From contig NZ_KZ559469.1 of the NCBI RefSeq assembly GCF_002850745.1, forward strand, positions 1-64,000: 64,000 bases of DNA. The letters run 5' to 3'. The stretch comes from Nonomuraea indica. GTDB taxonomy: Bacteria; Actinomycetota; Actinomycetes; Streptosporangiales; Streptosporangiaceae. The notes below the pieces were generated by a model. That model saw nothing but the letters and a program-made list of their open reading frames with translations. It was not told the origin of the DNA and searched no databases. The translations under genes were made by a program, and so were the position numbers. Shown one piece after another: positions 49,318 to 57,830 of this stretch; position 1 is the stretch's first letter, and each line of letters starts with the position of its first letter.

Positions 49318-50346
49318 TCACTCGCCCGTGCGGACCCCGGCCCGCTCGCGGTCCGGGGCGCGGCCACGCGCCGCGTAGCCGACGCCCCCGGCGACGAGCA
49401 GCACGACACCCACGCCGACGACACCGGCGACCCCCACCGGGATGCCGCCCACCTCACCGTAGTCGGCCAGCGCCCACGTGCCGAACAGGTGGTCGGTGGC
49501 CCGGTCGAGGAAGCCCTGGTCCTCGGCGACCGACTCGAGCCCGTCGGGGCTGCCGGAGGCGAAGAACGACACCAGCCCGGCCAGCAACAGCGTCACGCCG
49601 AGGCCGGCGAGCAGGAACGGCCGGGTCCCGCGGCCGCCGGCCACCGGTCGTCCGGGCTGGACCGTCGTGGTGCCGTCGGCGCCCCGCAGCAGCAGCGGCG
49701 CGGCCAGCCCGCGCGCGCCGTGGACGAGGTCGGGCCGCACGGCCAGCACCGCGCCCACGGTCAGCGCGGTGATCACGCCCTCGCCGACGCCGATGAGCAC
49801 GTGCACGCCGCCCATCGCGGCGGCCACCGTGCCGGCGTCGATCGGGGCGGTGCCGCCGATCCAGAACAGCAGCGTGAAGGCCAGCGCCGAGGCGGGCACC
49901 GAGACCAGCGCCGCGACGAAGGCGGCGACCGTGACCGCGCCCTTGCCCCGGGCGACCCGGCTGACCACCCGGAAGACGCCCCAGGCGACCAGCACGCCGA
50001 CGATGCCCATGATCGTGATGTTCACGCCGAGGGCCGTCAGCCCGCCGTCGGCGAAGAACACGCTCTGCACGAGCAGCACCACGGCCAGGCACAGCACCCC
50101 GGTGAAGGGGCCGACGAGTATCGCGGCCAGCGCCCCGCCCATGAGGTGGCCGCTGGTGCCGGCGGCGATGGGGAAGTTCAGCATCTGCACGGCGAAGATG
50201 AAGGCGGCGACCAGCCCCGCCATGGGGGCGGTCCGGTCGTCGAGCTCGCGCCGGGCGCCGCGCAGGCACACTGCGACGCCGGCGGCGGCGACGGCCCCGG
50301 TGGAGAGGGAAACGGCCGCGTTGAAGAAGCCATCGGGTACGTGCAC
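49318..50346 (-). CDS. cbiM: CbiM with fused CbiN-like (PDGLE) domain
   Basis: A 342-residue substrate-specific subunit of a Co2+/Ni2+ importer. The N terminus MHVPDGFFNAAVSLSTG holds the metal-binding Met-His; six helices follow, with AAGTSGHLMGGALAAILVG and GGLTALGVNITIMG. The C-terminal third contains SPDGLESVAEDQGFL, normally the separate CbiN/PDGLE protein, so M and N are fused. The GTG start follows GGAGG. Cobalt versus nickel cannot be decided from sequence, and no B12 riboswitch is evident upstream. Confidence 0.9.
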   Translation of the reverse strand: MHVPDGFFNAAVSLSTGAVAAAGVAVCLRGARRELDDRTAPMAGLVAAFIFAVQMLNFPIAAGTSGHLMGGALAAILVGPFTGVLCLAVVLLVQSVFFADGGLTALGVNITIMGIVGVLVAWGVFRVVSRVARGKGAVTVAAFVAALVSVPASALAFTLLFWIGGTAPIDAGTVAAAMGGVHVLIGVGEGVITALTVGAVLAVRPDLVHGARGLAAPLLLRGADGTTTVQPGRPVAGGRGTRPFLLAGLGVTLLLAGLVSFFASGSPDGLESVAEDQGFLDRATDHLFGTWALADYGEVGGIPVGVAGVVGVGVVLLVAGGVGYAARGRAPDRERAGVRTGE

Positions 50347-50392
50347 GACTCATCCTCCAGATGCGGGATACCACCACACTCTAGACGGAGAC

Positions 50393-50415
50393 TTGCACCT
50401 GCACATAGATGGCAA
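50393..50415. promoter_or_regulatory. Candidate operator upstream of cbiM
   Basis: TTGC and GCAA form an inverted repeat spaced by 15 bases (TTGCAC...TGGCAA) between the glycosyltransferase stop and cbiM. The arms resemble half-sites of nickel-responsive Fur-family regulators (Nur), but the spacing does not match the known site, so this is tentative. Confidence 0.25.
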
Positions 50416-52260
50416 TTAGGGCATGAAGCGTCTTAGCAGGCTTTTCGCAGTGAGCTTGCTCACCACCGTGCTCAGCCGCCCCTTCCCCGGCGTCGCGTAC
50501 GGCCGCACGCTCCTCAGCACGATCCCGCCCCACGGCCGGCGCGGCCCGGCCACGGCCGCGGCGTCGGTCTCCACCCGGAAGCGCGCGGGCGGCCCGCCCA
50601 CCTCAACCTCCAGGTAGGCGTCCCAGGTGCCCGGGGCGAACCGGCCCACCGGCGGCCTGGCCGCGAACCCGCCACCGGGCAGCGCGACCACCCGGTCCGC
50701 CCGCTCGTGGCCCGTCCGCCGTTCGCGCCAGACCAGCCGGCGGATCGCCGACGCCGCCGGGACGCACCCGCCGACCAGCACCTCGCCGTCGACGGCCAGC
50801 CGCTGCCCGAGCGCCCACCGGGTACGGGTGATGCGCGCCGTGCCCGGCACCGCGAGCAGGTGACCACCGACGTCGACGCTGAGATTGCCGTTGTCCTTCG
50901 TGAAGTAGGGGATGGCGACCACCTCGCGGATCAGGCGCGGCGCGGGCCTGACGACGTCGTCGTCGCGGTCGGCGCCCAGCCTGGCGTGCCGGACCACGCC
51001 CTCCACCTCGATCGCGACGCGCACGTCCCACACGCCCGAGCCGAGGGCGCCCGGGTCCACCCGCGCGGCGAACTCCACGCCGTCGCAGCCGCTGCGGGCC
51101 GGGCCGTGGGCGGCGGGCACCACCACCTCGCGCGCGGGCTCGGCGCGGGAGCGCAGCACCAGGCTGACACCCTCGGCCGTGCGGACGCCCTCAAGGCCGG
51201 CCGTACCGGTCACCACGAGCCGGTCGGCCTCCCAGCGCAGCCCGGTGAGCCGGCGGCGCACGGCCGCGCTCTCGATGCTCGCCAGCCGCGCCAGCCGGTC
51301 GACGTCCTCCAGCGAGGCGAGCCGCCGGCGGTCGATGCCGCTCAGCCGGGCCCGCACGCCCGGGGTGAGCCACTCGTCGCACAGGGCGGCCACCTCCTGC
51401 GCGATGTCCTTGCGCCGCACCTCGCCGGCCTGCAGGAACGGCACGCCGAGCTGGGCCAGCACGTCGAGCTTGAAGTGCCGCAGCAGCAGATGGTCGCGCA
51501 GCGGGCCGGGCGGGACGTGCTCGGCCATGAGCGCGATCGGCCCCCTGATCATGGTGAGCCAGCCGAGCGGGTCACGGCTGCCCGCCTGCTGCATGATGCT
51601 GCTGCCGTCGGGCCGCGCGACGAGGTGGTAGCAGTCGTGCTCGGCCACCACGGAGATCACGTCGGCATGGCAGAAGGCGTGGACGGTGAAGTGGATGTCC
51701 TCGCCGATCATCACCCGCTCGGCGAACCTGATGCGGTGCCGTTCGAGCATCTCCCTGCGGAACAGCTTGAAGCAGCACAGGCTGTTGTAGACGGCGCTGT
51801 CGCCCAGCGGCGCCCGGTCGGCGTCACGGTGGAACATCGAGGCAGGGGCGCGCCGCCCGTGGCCGACGATCCTGCCGAGCACGATGTCGGAGTCGTTGCG
51901 GTCGGCCATGGCGACCATCCGCTCCAGCGCCTCAGGGCCGAGGTAGTCGTCGGCGTCGCAGAAGAAGACGTAGCGGCCGGTGGCGTGTTCGAGGCCGATG
52001 TTGCGAGGCCGGCCGGCGCCGCCCGAGGAGCCCTCCAGGCGCACCACCTTGACGCTGGCCCGGTGGTAGGCCGCGTAGAGGTCGAGCAGTTCGGCCGTGC
52101 CGTCGGTCGAGCCGTCGTCCACGACGACGATCTCCTTCTTCACCCGCTGGACCAGCGCCGAGGTGAGGCAGCGGTCGAGGTAGGGCCGGCAGTCGCGGGC
52201 CGGGATCACCACGCTGACATCCACCGCGTCCTCGCCGCCGTCAGTGCCCGCTGTCGTCAT
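50416..52260 (-). CDS. Family 2 glycosyltransferase with C-terminal accessory region
   Basis: A 614-residue GT-A enzyme. VSVVIPARDCRPYLDRCLTS, KEIVVVDDGSTDGTAELLD and the metal motif DADDYLGPEALERM lie in the first 130 residues, with MIGEDIHFTVHAF later. The C-terminal 280 residues are beta-rich segments of the sort seen in enzymes of teichoic-acid-like polymer synthesis, such as SVDVGGHLLAVPGTARITR. It most likely adds sugars to a wall polymer, an inference. The ATG at 52260 follows GAGGGGC. Confidence 0.82.
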   Translation of the reverse strand: MTTAGTDGGEDAVDVSVVIPARDCRPYLDRCLTSALVQRVKKEIVVVDDGSTDGTAELLDLYAAYHRASVKVVRLEGSSGGAGRPRNIGLEHATGRYVFFCDADDYLGPEALERMVAMADRNDSDIVLGRIVGHGRRAPASMFHRDADRAPLGDSAVYNSLCCFKLFRREMLERHRIRFAERVMIGEDIHFTVHAFCHADVISVVAEHDCYHLVARPDGSSIMQQAGSRDPLGWLTMIRGPIALMAEHVPPGPLRDHLLLRHFKLDVLAQLGVPFLQAGEVRRKDIAQEVAALCDEWLTPGVRARLSGIDRRRLASLEDVDRLARLASIESAAVRRRLTGLRWEADRLVVTGTAGLEGVRTAEGVSLVLRSRAEPAREVVVPAAHGPARSGCDGVEFAARVDPGALGSGVWDVRVAIEVEGVVRHARLGADRDDDVVRPAPRLIREVVAIPYFTKDNGNLSVDVGGHLLAVPGTARITRTRWALGQRLAVDGEVLVGGCVPAASAIRRLVWRERRTGHERADRVVALPGGGFAARPPVGRFAPGTWDAYLEVEVGGPPARFRVETDAAAVAGPRRPWGGIVLRSVRPYATPGKGRLSTVVSKLTAKSLLRRFMP

Positions 52261-52587
52261 GGCCACGCCACGCCCCTCGGTAGCTACTGTCCGCGTCCAT
52301 CCGGCTTCAGTATGTGACCAGGACGGGCGGCCGTGCGGCCGTATCGCAGACTTCATGTACGCAGTCCCCGTCCCCGCCGATAACGGTCGATGCAGATGAT
52401 TGCAGCCATCACCAGCAGGTGGTCACGATCCGTCAGCACAGAATTACATTCAGGGACGGTGTTTTCCCCCACGGAGGAGAGAACTTCTACACCGGTAGGA
52501 GTGGCTTACTCCGGCGGCCCGGCGGTGATCCGCCGGGGGCCTCCGCGCGTCTACGCTTAGGCAATCTTGACCGGGGAGGTGGCGGGA
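52261..52587. other. Intergenic region with hairpin
   Basis: A 327-base divergent gap. It contains a hairpin CCCGGCGG/CCGCCGGG (52518-52525 with 52530-52537, loop TGAT) 50 bases before the next ORF, which may attenuate or shield its ribosome site. Nothing else recognisable is present. Confidence 0.5.
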
Positions 52588-52947
52588 ATGGCATCTGATC
52601 TCCGCAGGCACGGGTCGGCGGACGCGGCTGTGGGCGCCGCCGAGCTCATCGTCTCCTCGGCGCGGCTGGCCGAGCTCCACGAGTGCTCGGCGCTGCTGCG
52701 CCGGACGAGGATGCGCGCCGAGGGGATCGTGGAGGAGGCGCGCACGCTGCTCGCCGAGGCTGAGCTGCAGGGCGATCCGGTACGGATCCTCGCCCTCGGC
52801 GCCCAGCTCGACGAGGCGCGGCGGGCCTACGGCAAGGTGCTGACCGCCTACGTGACCATCTGCCGGCGCATCAACGCCGAGCGACAGGACATCATGCAGG
52901 CCCAGATGCGCGACGAACGGCCCGCGGGGCTCTCGGGGGTCGCCTGA
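52588..52947 (+). CDS. Hypothetical helical protein
   Basis: A 119-residue soluble protein, almost entirely helical: AAVGAAELIVSSARLAELHE, CSALLRRTRMRAEGIVEEAR and QLDEARRAYGKVLTAYVTIC suggest a coiled-coil or helical bundle. The ATG at 52588 follows GGGGAGG by nine or ten bases; a TTG at 52567 is an alternative. No family recognised. It is followed by a 35-codon ORF that may be cotranscribed. Confidence 0.6.
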   Translation: MASDLRRHGSADAAVGAAELIVSSARLAELHECSALLRRTRMRAEGIVEEARTLLAEAELQGDPVRILALGAQLDEARRAYGKVLTAYVTICRRINAERQDIMQAQMRDERPAGLSGVA

Positions 52948-53052
52948 CATCTTCGGGACGGGCGGCCCGCCGCCCACGGGCCGGGCCGATGATCAGGTGA
53001 GCGGTCAACCGTCGCGACCCCTGGGGCGTCCTTCCGTACAGGGAGGCCCACC

Positions 53053-53160
53053 ATGCGCGTCGTCGACGGTCTCGCGGCGCCGGATCTGGAGGAGCTCCGC
53101 CTGGAGCTGCTCCTCACCGCGGCGCTCCACGAGGAGGCGGAACGGCTGGCCGCCGAATGA
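53053..53160 (+). CDS. Short acidic ORF, 35 aa
   Basis: An ATG at 53053 with GGGAGG five bases upstream opens 35 codons: MRVVDGLAAPDLEELRLELL, then LTAALHEEAERLAAE. The peptide is acidic, amphipathic and helical. A strong hairpin starts five bases beyond the stop, so this is a plausible last gene of a short transcript with the upstream helical protein. Its function is unknown. Confidence 0.5.
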   Translation: MRVVDGLAAPDLEELRLELLLTAALHEEAERLAAE

Positions 53161-53164
53161 ACGG

Positions 53165-53201
53165 GCTCCAGCTCCCCGGGCCGCCCCCGGGGAGCTGGAG
53201 C
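53165..53201. terminator. Strong bidirectional terminator
   Basis: A perfect 16-bp stem (53165-53180 with 53186-53201) and a 5-base loop separate the 35-codon ORF from the convergent CGNR-type gene. Confidence 0.8.
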
Positions 53202-53210
53202 AGGGGGCGC

Positions 53211-53780
53211 TCAGCCCGCCCTGCCCCTGGCGCGGAACGCGGCCGTCTTCACCCGGTTCTGGCAGGCGGTCGAGCAGAAGCGGCGGGTGCCGTTGCGTGA
53301 GACGTCCACGTAGACCCGGTCGCAGTGCGGGGCGGTGCACACGCCCAGCCGGTCACCGAACTCACCGCCCAGCACGATCGCCAGCGACGTGGCGCAGCTG
53401 GCCGCCCAGTCGCCGGCCATGGTGCCGCCGGGGCCGTGGAAGTGCAGGTGCCACGGCTCGCCGTCGTGCCGCTCGAGCATCGGCCGGGCGCGGGTCTCCT
53501 CCAGCAGGGCGTTGACCCGGTGGGCCGCCCCGTCGACGTCCTGCGCCGCCATCGCCTCGAACACCTCCCGCAGCCGGGCCGCGACCTCGGCCAGCTCGGC
53601 GCCCTCGGCCTCGGTGACATCGCCCTGGCGCGGATAGACGTCGCGGAGCGCCTGGCCCGCCGCCGCGGCGAGATCGTCCGGGAGCGGGGCGGGACGCCCG
53701 CGCCGCTCCCCCGGGGTCAGCGCGTTCACCAGCGCCACCGTGACCCGGACCACGGCATCTGCGTGACTGTTGAAATCCAA
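53211..53780 (-). CDS. CGNR zinc-finger (ABATE-domain) protein
   Basis: A 189-residue protein with an N-terminal ABATE ligand-binding-like domain and a C-terminal CGNR zinc finger: CTAPHCDRVYVDVSRNGTRR and FCSTACQNRVKT supply four Cys, though the name-giving CGNR box reads CQNR. Such proteins are putative stress-related transcription regulators. The TTG start at 53780 gives the family start (MDFNSHAD). It diverges from the methyltransferase at 53852. Confidence 0.85.
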   Translation of the reverse strand: MDFNSHADAVVRVTVALVNALTPGERRGRPAPLPDDLAAAAGQALRDVYPRQGDVTEAEGAELAEVAARLREVFEAMAAQDVDGAAHRVNALLEETRARPMLERHDGEPWHLHFHGPGGTMAGDWAASCATSLAIVLGGEFGDRLGVCTAPHCDRVYVDVSRNGTRRFCSTACQNRVKTAAFRARGRAG

Positions 53781-53851
53781 TTGACCAGTTACACCTTTGT
53801 GCTCTAGCTTGTGACTGCCGAAAGTCTAATCGACAGTGACAGGAGTCGGCT

Positions 53852-54604
53852 GTGCTTACTCACGATGCCGCACAGGAGTGGATCGCGCGCTGGGACCGGC
53901 AGCAGGAGGGCTACCTGCCCGACCGCGAGGAGCGCTTCACCGTGCTGATCGACGCCGTCGAGGCGCTGGGCCGCCCCGACCCGCTCGTCATCGACCTCGG
54001 CTGCGGTCCCGGCTCGCTGTCCGCCCGGCTGGTGGAGCGGCTGCCCCGGGCCACGGTGGTCGCGGTGGACGCCGACCCCCTGCTGCTCGGCCTCGGCCGG
54101 GCCGCGTACCCGCACCTGACGTTCCGCTCCCTCGACCTGCGGGTGCCCGGCTGGACCGCCTCCCTCGGCCTGGACCGGCCGGCCGACGCGGCCGTCAGCA
54201 CGACGGCGCTGCACTGGATCTCCGAGCCGGAGCTGCAGACGATGTACGCCGAACTGGCCACCGTCCTGCGGCAGGGTGGCGTGCTGCTCAACGGCGACCA
54301 CCTCGACTCCGACGACGACACCCCGGCCATCGCGCGGCTGGAGCGGGCCGTCCACGACCGGGAGGGCGCGCGGGTCTTCGCCGACGAAAAGCCCGAGGAC
54401 TGGCGCGCGTGGTGGGACGCCATCGCCGCCGACCCCCGCTTCGCCGCACTCGACGCCGCCCGCACCACGGCCGGAGCCGGTCATCACGGCTCGGAGTCGC
54501 ACCTGCTGTCGCAGCATGTCGAGGCCCTGCGCAAGGCGGGCTTCGCCGAGGTCGGCACCCTCTGGCAGCGCGGCAACAACCGCCTCCTCTGCGCCGTGCG
54601 CTGA
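53852..54604 (+). CDS. Class I SAM-dependent methyltransferase
   Basis: A 250-residue methyltransferase: LVIDLGCGPGSLSARLVERL (motif I), VVAVDADPLLLGLGRAAYP, STTALHWISEPELQTMYAE and VLRQGGVLLNGDHL. The GTG start follows AGGAG. The small-molecule substrate is not predictable. It diverges from the CGNR regulator, which may control it. Confidence 0.85.
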   Translation: MLTHDAAQEWIARWDRQQEGYLPDREERFTVLIDAVEALGRPDPLVIDLGCGPGSLSARLVERLPRATVVAVDADPLLLGLGRAAYPHLTFRSLDLRVPGWTASLGLDRPADAAVSTTALHWISEPELQTMYAELATVLRQGGVLLNGDHLDSDDDTPAIARLERAVHDREGARVFADEKPEDWRAWWDAIAADPRFAALDAARTTAGAGHHGSESHLLSQHVEALRKAGFAEVGTLWQRGNNRLLCAVR

Positions 54605-54631
54605 GCCCTTCCCCGGCTCCGTCCGTACGGA

Positions 54632-55432
54632 CTAGGAAGAGGCGGTCCGGTGCGCCTCGGCGACGAGGCGCAGGAAGTCGTCCGCGATCCCGGGGGCGGC
54701 CGCGAGCGTCGCGCGGGAGCGCATGGTGTGCGGACTGCCGTCCACGTCCACGACCACGGCCCCCGCCTCGCGGGCGATGACGGAGCCGGCGGCGGTGTCC
54801 CACGGTTTGTTGTTCAGCATGACGGTCGCGTCCGTCCTGCCCTCGGCCACCCACGCCAGGTCGATCGCGGCCGACCCGACCATGCGCACCCGCTGCACCC
54901 GGGCGGCCAGCTCACCGGTGAGGGCGAGGCGGGGCCGGTTGAGCTCCCGCGCGTGCTCCCCCACGGCGTAGTCGCCGATCGACACGATCGCGCCCGCCAG
55001 GTCGCGCGTGTCGCGAGCCCGGATCGCGGTCCCGCCGGCCCGTGCCCCGGCGCCCGCGGCCGCGCTGTAGCGGACGCCCAGGAACGGCAGGTCGATGACG
55101 CCGAGCACCGGAACGCCGGCGTCGACCAGGCCCAGCGAGACCGCGCAGAGCGGGATGCCGTGCACAAGGTTGGCGGTGCCGTCGACGGGGTCGAGCACCC
55201 ACACCAGGCCCTCGCCGCCGCCCCCGCCCTCCTCGCCGAGGAACCCCACCTCGGGCGTCTCCCGCGCCAGGAACTCGCGCACGGCCCACTCCACGGCATG
55301 GTCGACCTCGGTGACCATGTCACGGTCCCCCTTGGCGGTGACGACCCCGGGAGCCATCGTGCGGACGAGGTCACCGGCCATGGTGGCGGCCCGGTCGGCG
55401 ATGGGCAGCAGGGCCTGGAGGTCGATGGTCAT
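54632..55432 (-). CDS. Inositol monophosphatase-family phosphatase
   Basis: A 266-residue Mg2+-dependent phosphatase. The metal sites are recognisable: GFLGEEGG, LDPVDGTANLVHG and WDTAAGSVIAREAGA. Substrates in this family include inositol, histidinol and fructose-1,6-bisphosphates; I cannot choose among them. The ATG at 55432 is used; a GTG at 55471 adds 13 residues. Confidence 0.88.
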   Translation of the reverse strand: MTIDLQALLPIADRAATMAGDLVRTMAPGVVTAKGDRDMVTEVDHAVEWAVREFLARETPEVGFLGEEGGGGGEGLVWVLDPVDGTANLVHGIPLCAVSLGLVDAGVPVLGVIDLPFLGVRYSAAAGAGARAGGTAIRARDTRDLAGAIVSIGDYAVGEHARELNRPRLALTGELAARVQRVRMVGSAAIDLAWVAEGRTDATVMLNNKPWDTAAGSVIAREAGAVVVDVDGSPHTMRSRATLAAAPGIADDFLRLVAEAHRTASS

Positions 55433-55560
55433 ACGGCGCCGCTCCGCTCCCGGATCGAGATGGACGCTCACCAGCGTAGGTCCGCGGCGGCCGGGCGCCT
55501 CACGTCAGCAGCGGCCGGCGCCGTCGCGGCACGCCGCGCCGGCCGTCCAGAAGCATGATC

Positions 55561-55575
55561 ATTACGGCTGGTAAT
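55561..55575. promoter_or_regulatory. ATTAC-N5-GTAAT operator candidate
   Basis: ATTAC and GTAAT are perfect inverted arms around GGCTG, in a divergent region between the phosphatase and the nitronate-monooxygenase-like gene. HxlR/MarR/GntR proteins favour such short spaced palindromes. No cognate regulator is adjacent. Confidence 0.4.
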
Positions 55576-55667
55576 GTGATATGCCCCCATGGTCACGGCC
55601 CGCACAGGGCCGCCGCGAGACATCGGCCCAGCGCGAACCGGCCGCCACCGGAGAAGAGACGATCGGA

Positions 55668-56699
55668 ATGCCCAGCACGTTGACCGCTCTCGGCCTCTCC
55701 GTTCCCGTGCTCGCCGCGCCGATGGCAGGCGGGCCGAGCACGCCGGGGCTCGTCGTCGCGGCCGCCGAAGCCGGCGGTCTCGGCCTGCTCGCCGGCGGCT
55801 ACAAGAGCGCCGACGCGCTCGCCGGGCAGATCGCCGAGGTGCGGGCCGCGGACGTGCCCTTCGGCGTGAACGTGTTCGCCCCCAACCCCGTCCCGATCGA
55901 CGACACGGCCTACCGCCGCTACGCCGAACTGCTCCAGCCGGAGGCCGATCGCTACGGCCTCGACCTCAGCGCCGTCGCCCGCACCGAGGACGACGACCAC
56001 TGGCAGGACAAGATCGACCTGCTCCTCGGCGACCCGGTGCCCCTGGTCAGCTTCACCTTCGGCGTGCCCGACCCGGCGGTGCTCAGGGCGCTGCGCGCCG
56101 CCGGCACCTTCGTGGCGCAGACCGTCACCTCGCGGGAGGAGGCGCGCCGCGCCACCGAGGCCGGCGTCGACGCGCTCGTCGTCCAGTGCTCCGCCGCCGG
56201 CGGGCACTCCGGCACCCTCACCCCCGAACGCGTTCCGCCGGCCGTCCCGATCGCCGAGCTGCTCCGCGAGATCGGCCAGGTCACCGGCCTCCCGCTCATC
56301 GCCGCCGGCGGGCTCGCCACGGCCGAGGCCGTCGCCGGAGCGCTCCACGCCGGCGCGGCGGCCGTGTCGGTCGGCACCGTGCTGCTCCGCGCCGACGAGA
56401 GCGGGGCCTCGGACCCCCACAAGGCCGCGCTCGCCGACCCCGCTCGCGACCGGGCCGTCGTCACCCGCGCCTTCTCCGGTCGCCCGGCGCGTGCGTTGCG
56501 CAACGCGTTCACCGACCGCTACGACGACCTCGCCCCCCTCGGCTATCCCGCGGTGCACCATCTGACCAGCCCGCTGCGCAGGGCCGCGGCCGCCGCGGGT
56601 GACGCCGAACGCCTCAACCTGTGGGCCGGGGCCGGTCACCGGCACGCGACCGCCGAACCGGCGGCCCGTATCCTGAGCCGCCTCACCGCGGACCTGTGA
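55668..56699 (+). CDS. NAD(P)H-dependent flavin oxidoreductase / nitronate monooxygenase
   Basis: A 343-residue FMN-binding TIM-barrel: VLAAPMAGGPSTPGLVVAA at the N terminus, PFGVNVFAP, QCSAAGGHSGTL, LIAAGGLATAEAVAGALHAG and AAVSVGTVLL form the flavin site. It would oxidise alkyl nitronates or a related substrate. The ATG at 55668 is used; the AG-rich stretch GGAGAAG lies rather far upstream. Confidence 0.9.
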   Translation: MPSTLTALGLSVPVLAAPMAGGPSTPGLVVAAAEAGGLGLLAGGYKSADALAGQIAEVRAADVPFGVNVFAPNPVPIDDTAYRRYAELLQPEADRYGLDLSAVARTEDDDHWQDKIDLLLGDPVPLVSFTFGVPDPAVLRALRAAGTFVAQTVTSREEARRATEAGVDALVVQCSAAGGHSGTLTPERVPPAVPIAELLREIGQVTGLPLIAAGGLATAEAVAGALHAGAAAVSVGTVLLRADESGASDPHKAALADPARDRAVVTRAFSGRPARALRNAFTDRYDDLAPLGYPAVHHLTSPLRRAAAAAGDAERLNLWAGAGHRHATAEPAARILSRLTADL

Positions 56700-56763
56700 C
56701 GCCGCCGGCCCAGCGGCGGCCGTTCGCCGGCTCGGCGCGTTCGCCAGGTCCGGCGGCGGCCGC

Positions 56764-57474
56764 TCACCAGCTGAGCACGTTCGACCGGCCGGTCGGGGCC
56801 ACGAGCCGCCCGCGCAGCACCCGCGTGCCGAGCGGGACCAGGGCCACGCAGAGCAGGGCGGTGACCAGCACGTCGGGGATCGAGGCGGCCTTCAGCACGC
56901 CCATCCAGGTGCCTCCCGCGAGCAGCAGCATCAGGGCGCGGGCGGTGCCGAGGACGCCGGATCGCCAGGCGGCGACGGCCAGCAGGAGCGAGCCCGCGTA
57001 CTGGCCGACGGACGCCCAGACCGGGATCCGCCATGGCCCGTAGGAGATGTCCACGTACTCCTTCATGACGGCGTTCGTGGCCTGGTCCAGCCCGACGACC
57101 TCGGTGAGCTGGAAGGCGGTCTGATCGGCGCCGGCGAAGTACAGGCGGGCGAACAGCCCGGCCACCAGCAGCGCGGCACCCCAGTGCGCGAGGCCGCCGC
57201 CCACCCGCTGGGCCAGGGCGATGAAGGCGGGGAAGAGCAGCAGCGCCCCCAGCGCGAAGACGGCGTAGGACAGGGTGATCAGCGCGGGTCGCGAGGTGTA
57301 GGCGAGGAGCTGGCCGTAGGCGGCGAACGGCCGCGCCTCGGCCCACGCCTGCTGCTGCGGGGTGAGAGCGGCGGCCGAGCTCAGGTGGCGCAGCAGGTAT
57401 CCGGCGCACAGGACGATCGGTCCCAGCACCAGTGTCACGCCGCCGATCCACCGTCCGGGGAAGTCTGCGTTCAT
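56764..57474 (-). CDS. Polytopic membrane protein of unknown function
   Basis: A 236-residue membrane protein with about six spans: WIGGVTLVLGPIVLCAGYLL, LITLSYAVFALGALLLFPAF, AHWGAALLVAGLFARLYFAG and a C-terminal pair (LMLLLAGGTWMGVLKAA). The layout resembles DUF4386-type proteins but I am not sure. The ATG at 57474 begins just before the first helix; a GTG 17 codons upstream is possible. Confidence 0.65.
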   Translation of the reverse strand: MNADFPGRWIGGVTLVLGPIVLCAGYLLRHLSSAAALTPQQQAWAEARPFAAYGQLLAYTSRPALITLSYAVFALGALLLFPAFIALAQRVGGGLAHWGAALLVAGLFARLYFAGADQTAFQLTEVVGLDQATNAVMKEYVDISYGPWRIPVWASVGQYAGSLLLAVAAWRSGVLGTARALMLLLAGGTWMGVLKAASIPDVLVTALLCVALVPLGTRVLRGRLVAPTGRSNVLSW

Positions 57475-57622
57475 GGGGGCGAGCGTGCCGCGGATGAGGC
57501 GGGTGGAGCATCCGCCGTTCGTCACCTCGTCGCCCCGCCGGAAGTCAGGTCGGCGCGGCCGATCCGTCGCCCGGTCGGCCCGCCGGGGGGCACCGGTCCC
57601 AGCCGCACGGCAGGAAAACCTT

Positions 57623-57652
57623 TTGAGCGCTCCGTCCGCGTGCCCTTAGGAT
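57623..57652 (+). promoter_or_regulatory. Promoter of the DUF1062 leader
   Basis: TTGAGC (57623-57628) and TAGGAT (57647-57652) are 18 bases apart. AAAA lies at 57614-57617, just upstream of the -35. That is loosely reminiscent of WhiB7-dependent promoters, which carry an AT-rich patch there, but this is not proof. Confidence 0.5.
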
Positions 57653-57690
57653 TCTGCGGCCCGTCGTAGTGAGGACAGAGGACGACCCGC

Positions 57691-57717
57691 GTGACCCCGC
57701 CTGCTCTGCAGATCTGA
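57691..57717 (+). CDS. Upstream leader peptide ORF, 8 aa
   Basis: A GTG at 57691, with AGAGGA eight bases upstream, opens an 8-residue frame (MTPPALQI) ending in TGA at 57715-57717. The stop lies inside the left arm of the closing helix at 57711-57720. That is the arrangement of leader peptides that control translation or transcription by ribosome position. Alternative GTG frames nearby lack a ribosome site. Confidence 0.45.
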   Translation: MTPPALQI

Positions 57718-57830
57718 CACCTTCTTCCGCTCACCTTCAAGCCGGCCCTCCCGCCGGCTCTGCCGGGCTGCCCGCGTGCGCCCGGTCCTACGGCGTTTGA
57801 GGCCGCGCGCAATCGGCCTCGTGTCAGATC
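57711..57830 (+). ncRNA. Structured 5' leader of the DUF1062 gene
   Basis: A perfect 10-bp closing helix (57711-57720 with 57821-57830) encloses three hairpins: 57740-57745 with 57754-57759; 57763-57768 with 57780-57785; and 57799-57805 with 57814-57820. The third abuts the closing helix, giving a compact multibranch junction. The next bases (57832-57837, AGAGAG) are the ribosome site of the downstream gene. I recognise no named RNA class. Confidence 0.6.

Noticed and set aside
50347..50415. Cobalamin riboswitch upstream of cbiM
   Set aside because: Only about 70 bases separate cbiM from the upstream gene, and no B12-box-like sequence is visible.
56701..56720. GCCGCC/GGCGGC hairpin after the nitronate monooxygenase gene
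   Set aside because: A 6-bp stem in this composition arises easily by chance, so I did not call a terminator.
57669..57800. Alternative 43-residue leader ORF starting at GTG 57669
   Set aside because: It lacks a ribosome site, while the GTG at 57691 has AGAGGA at normal spacing.
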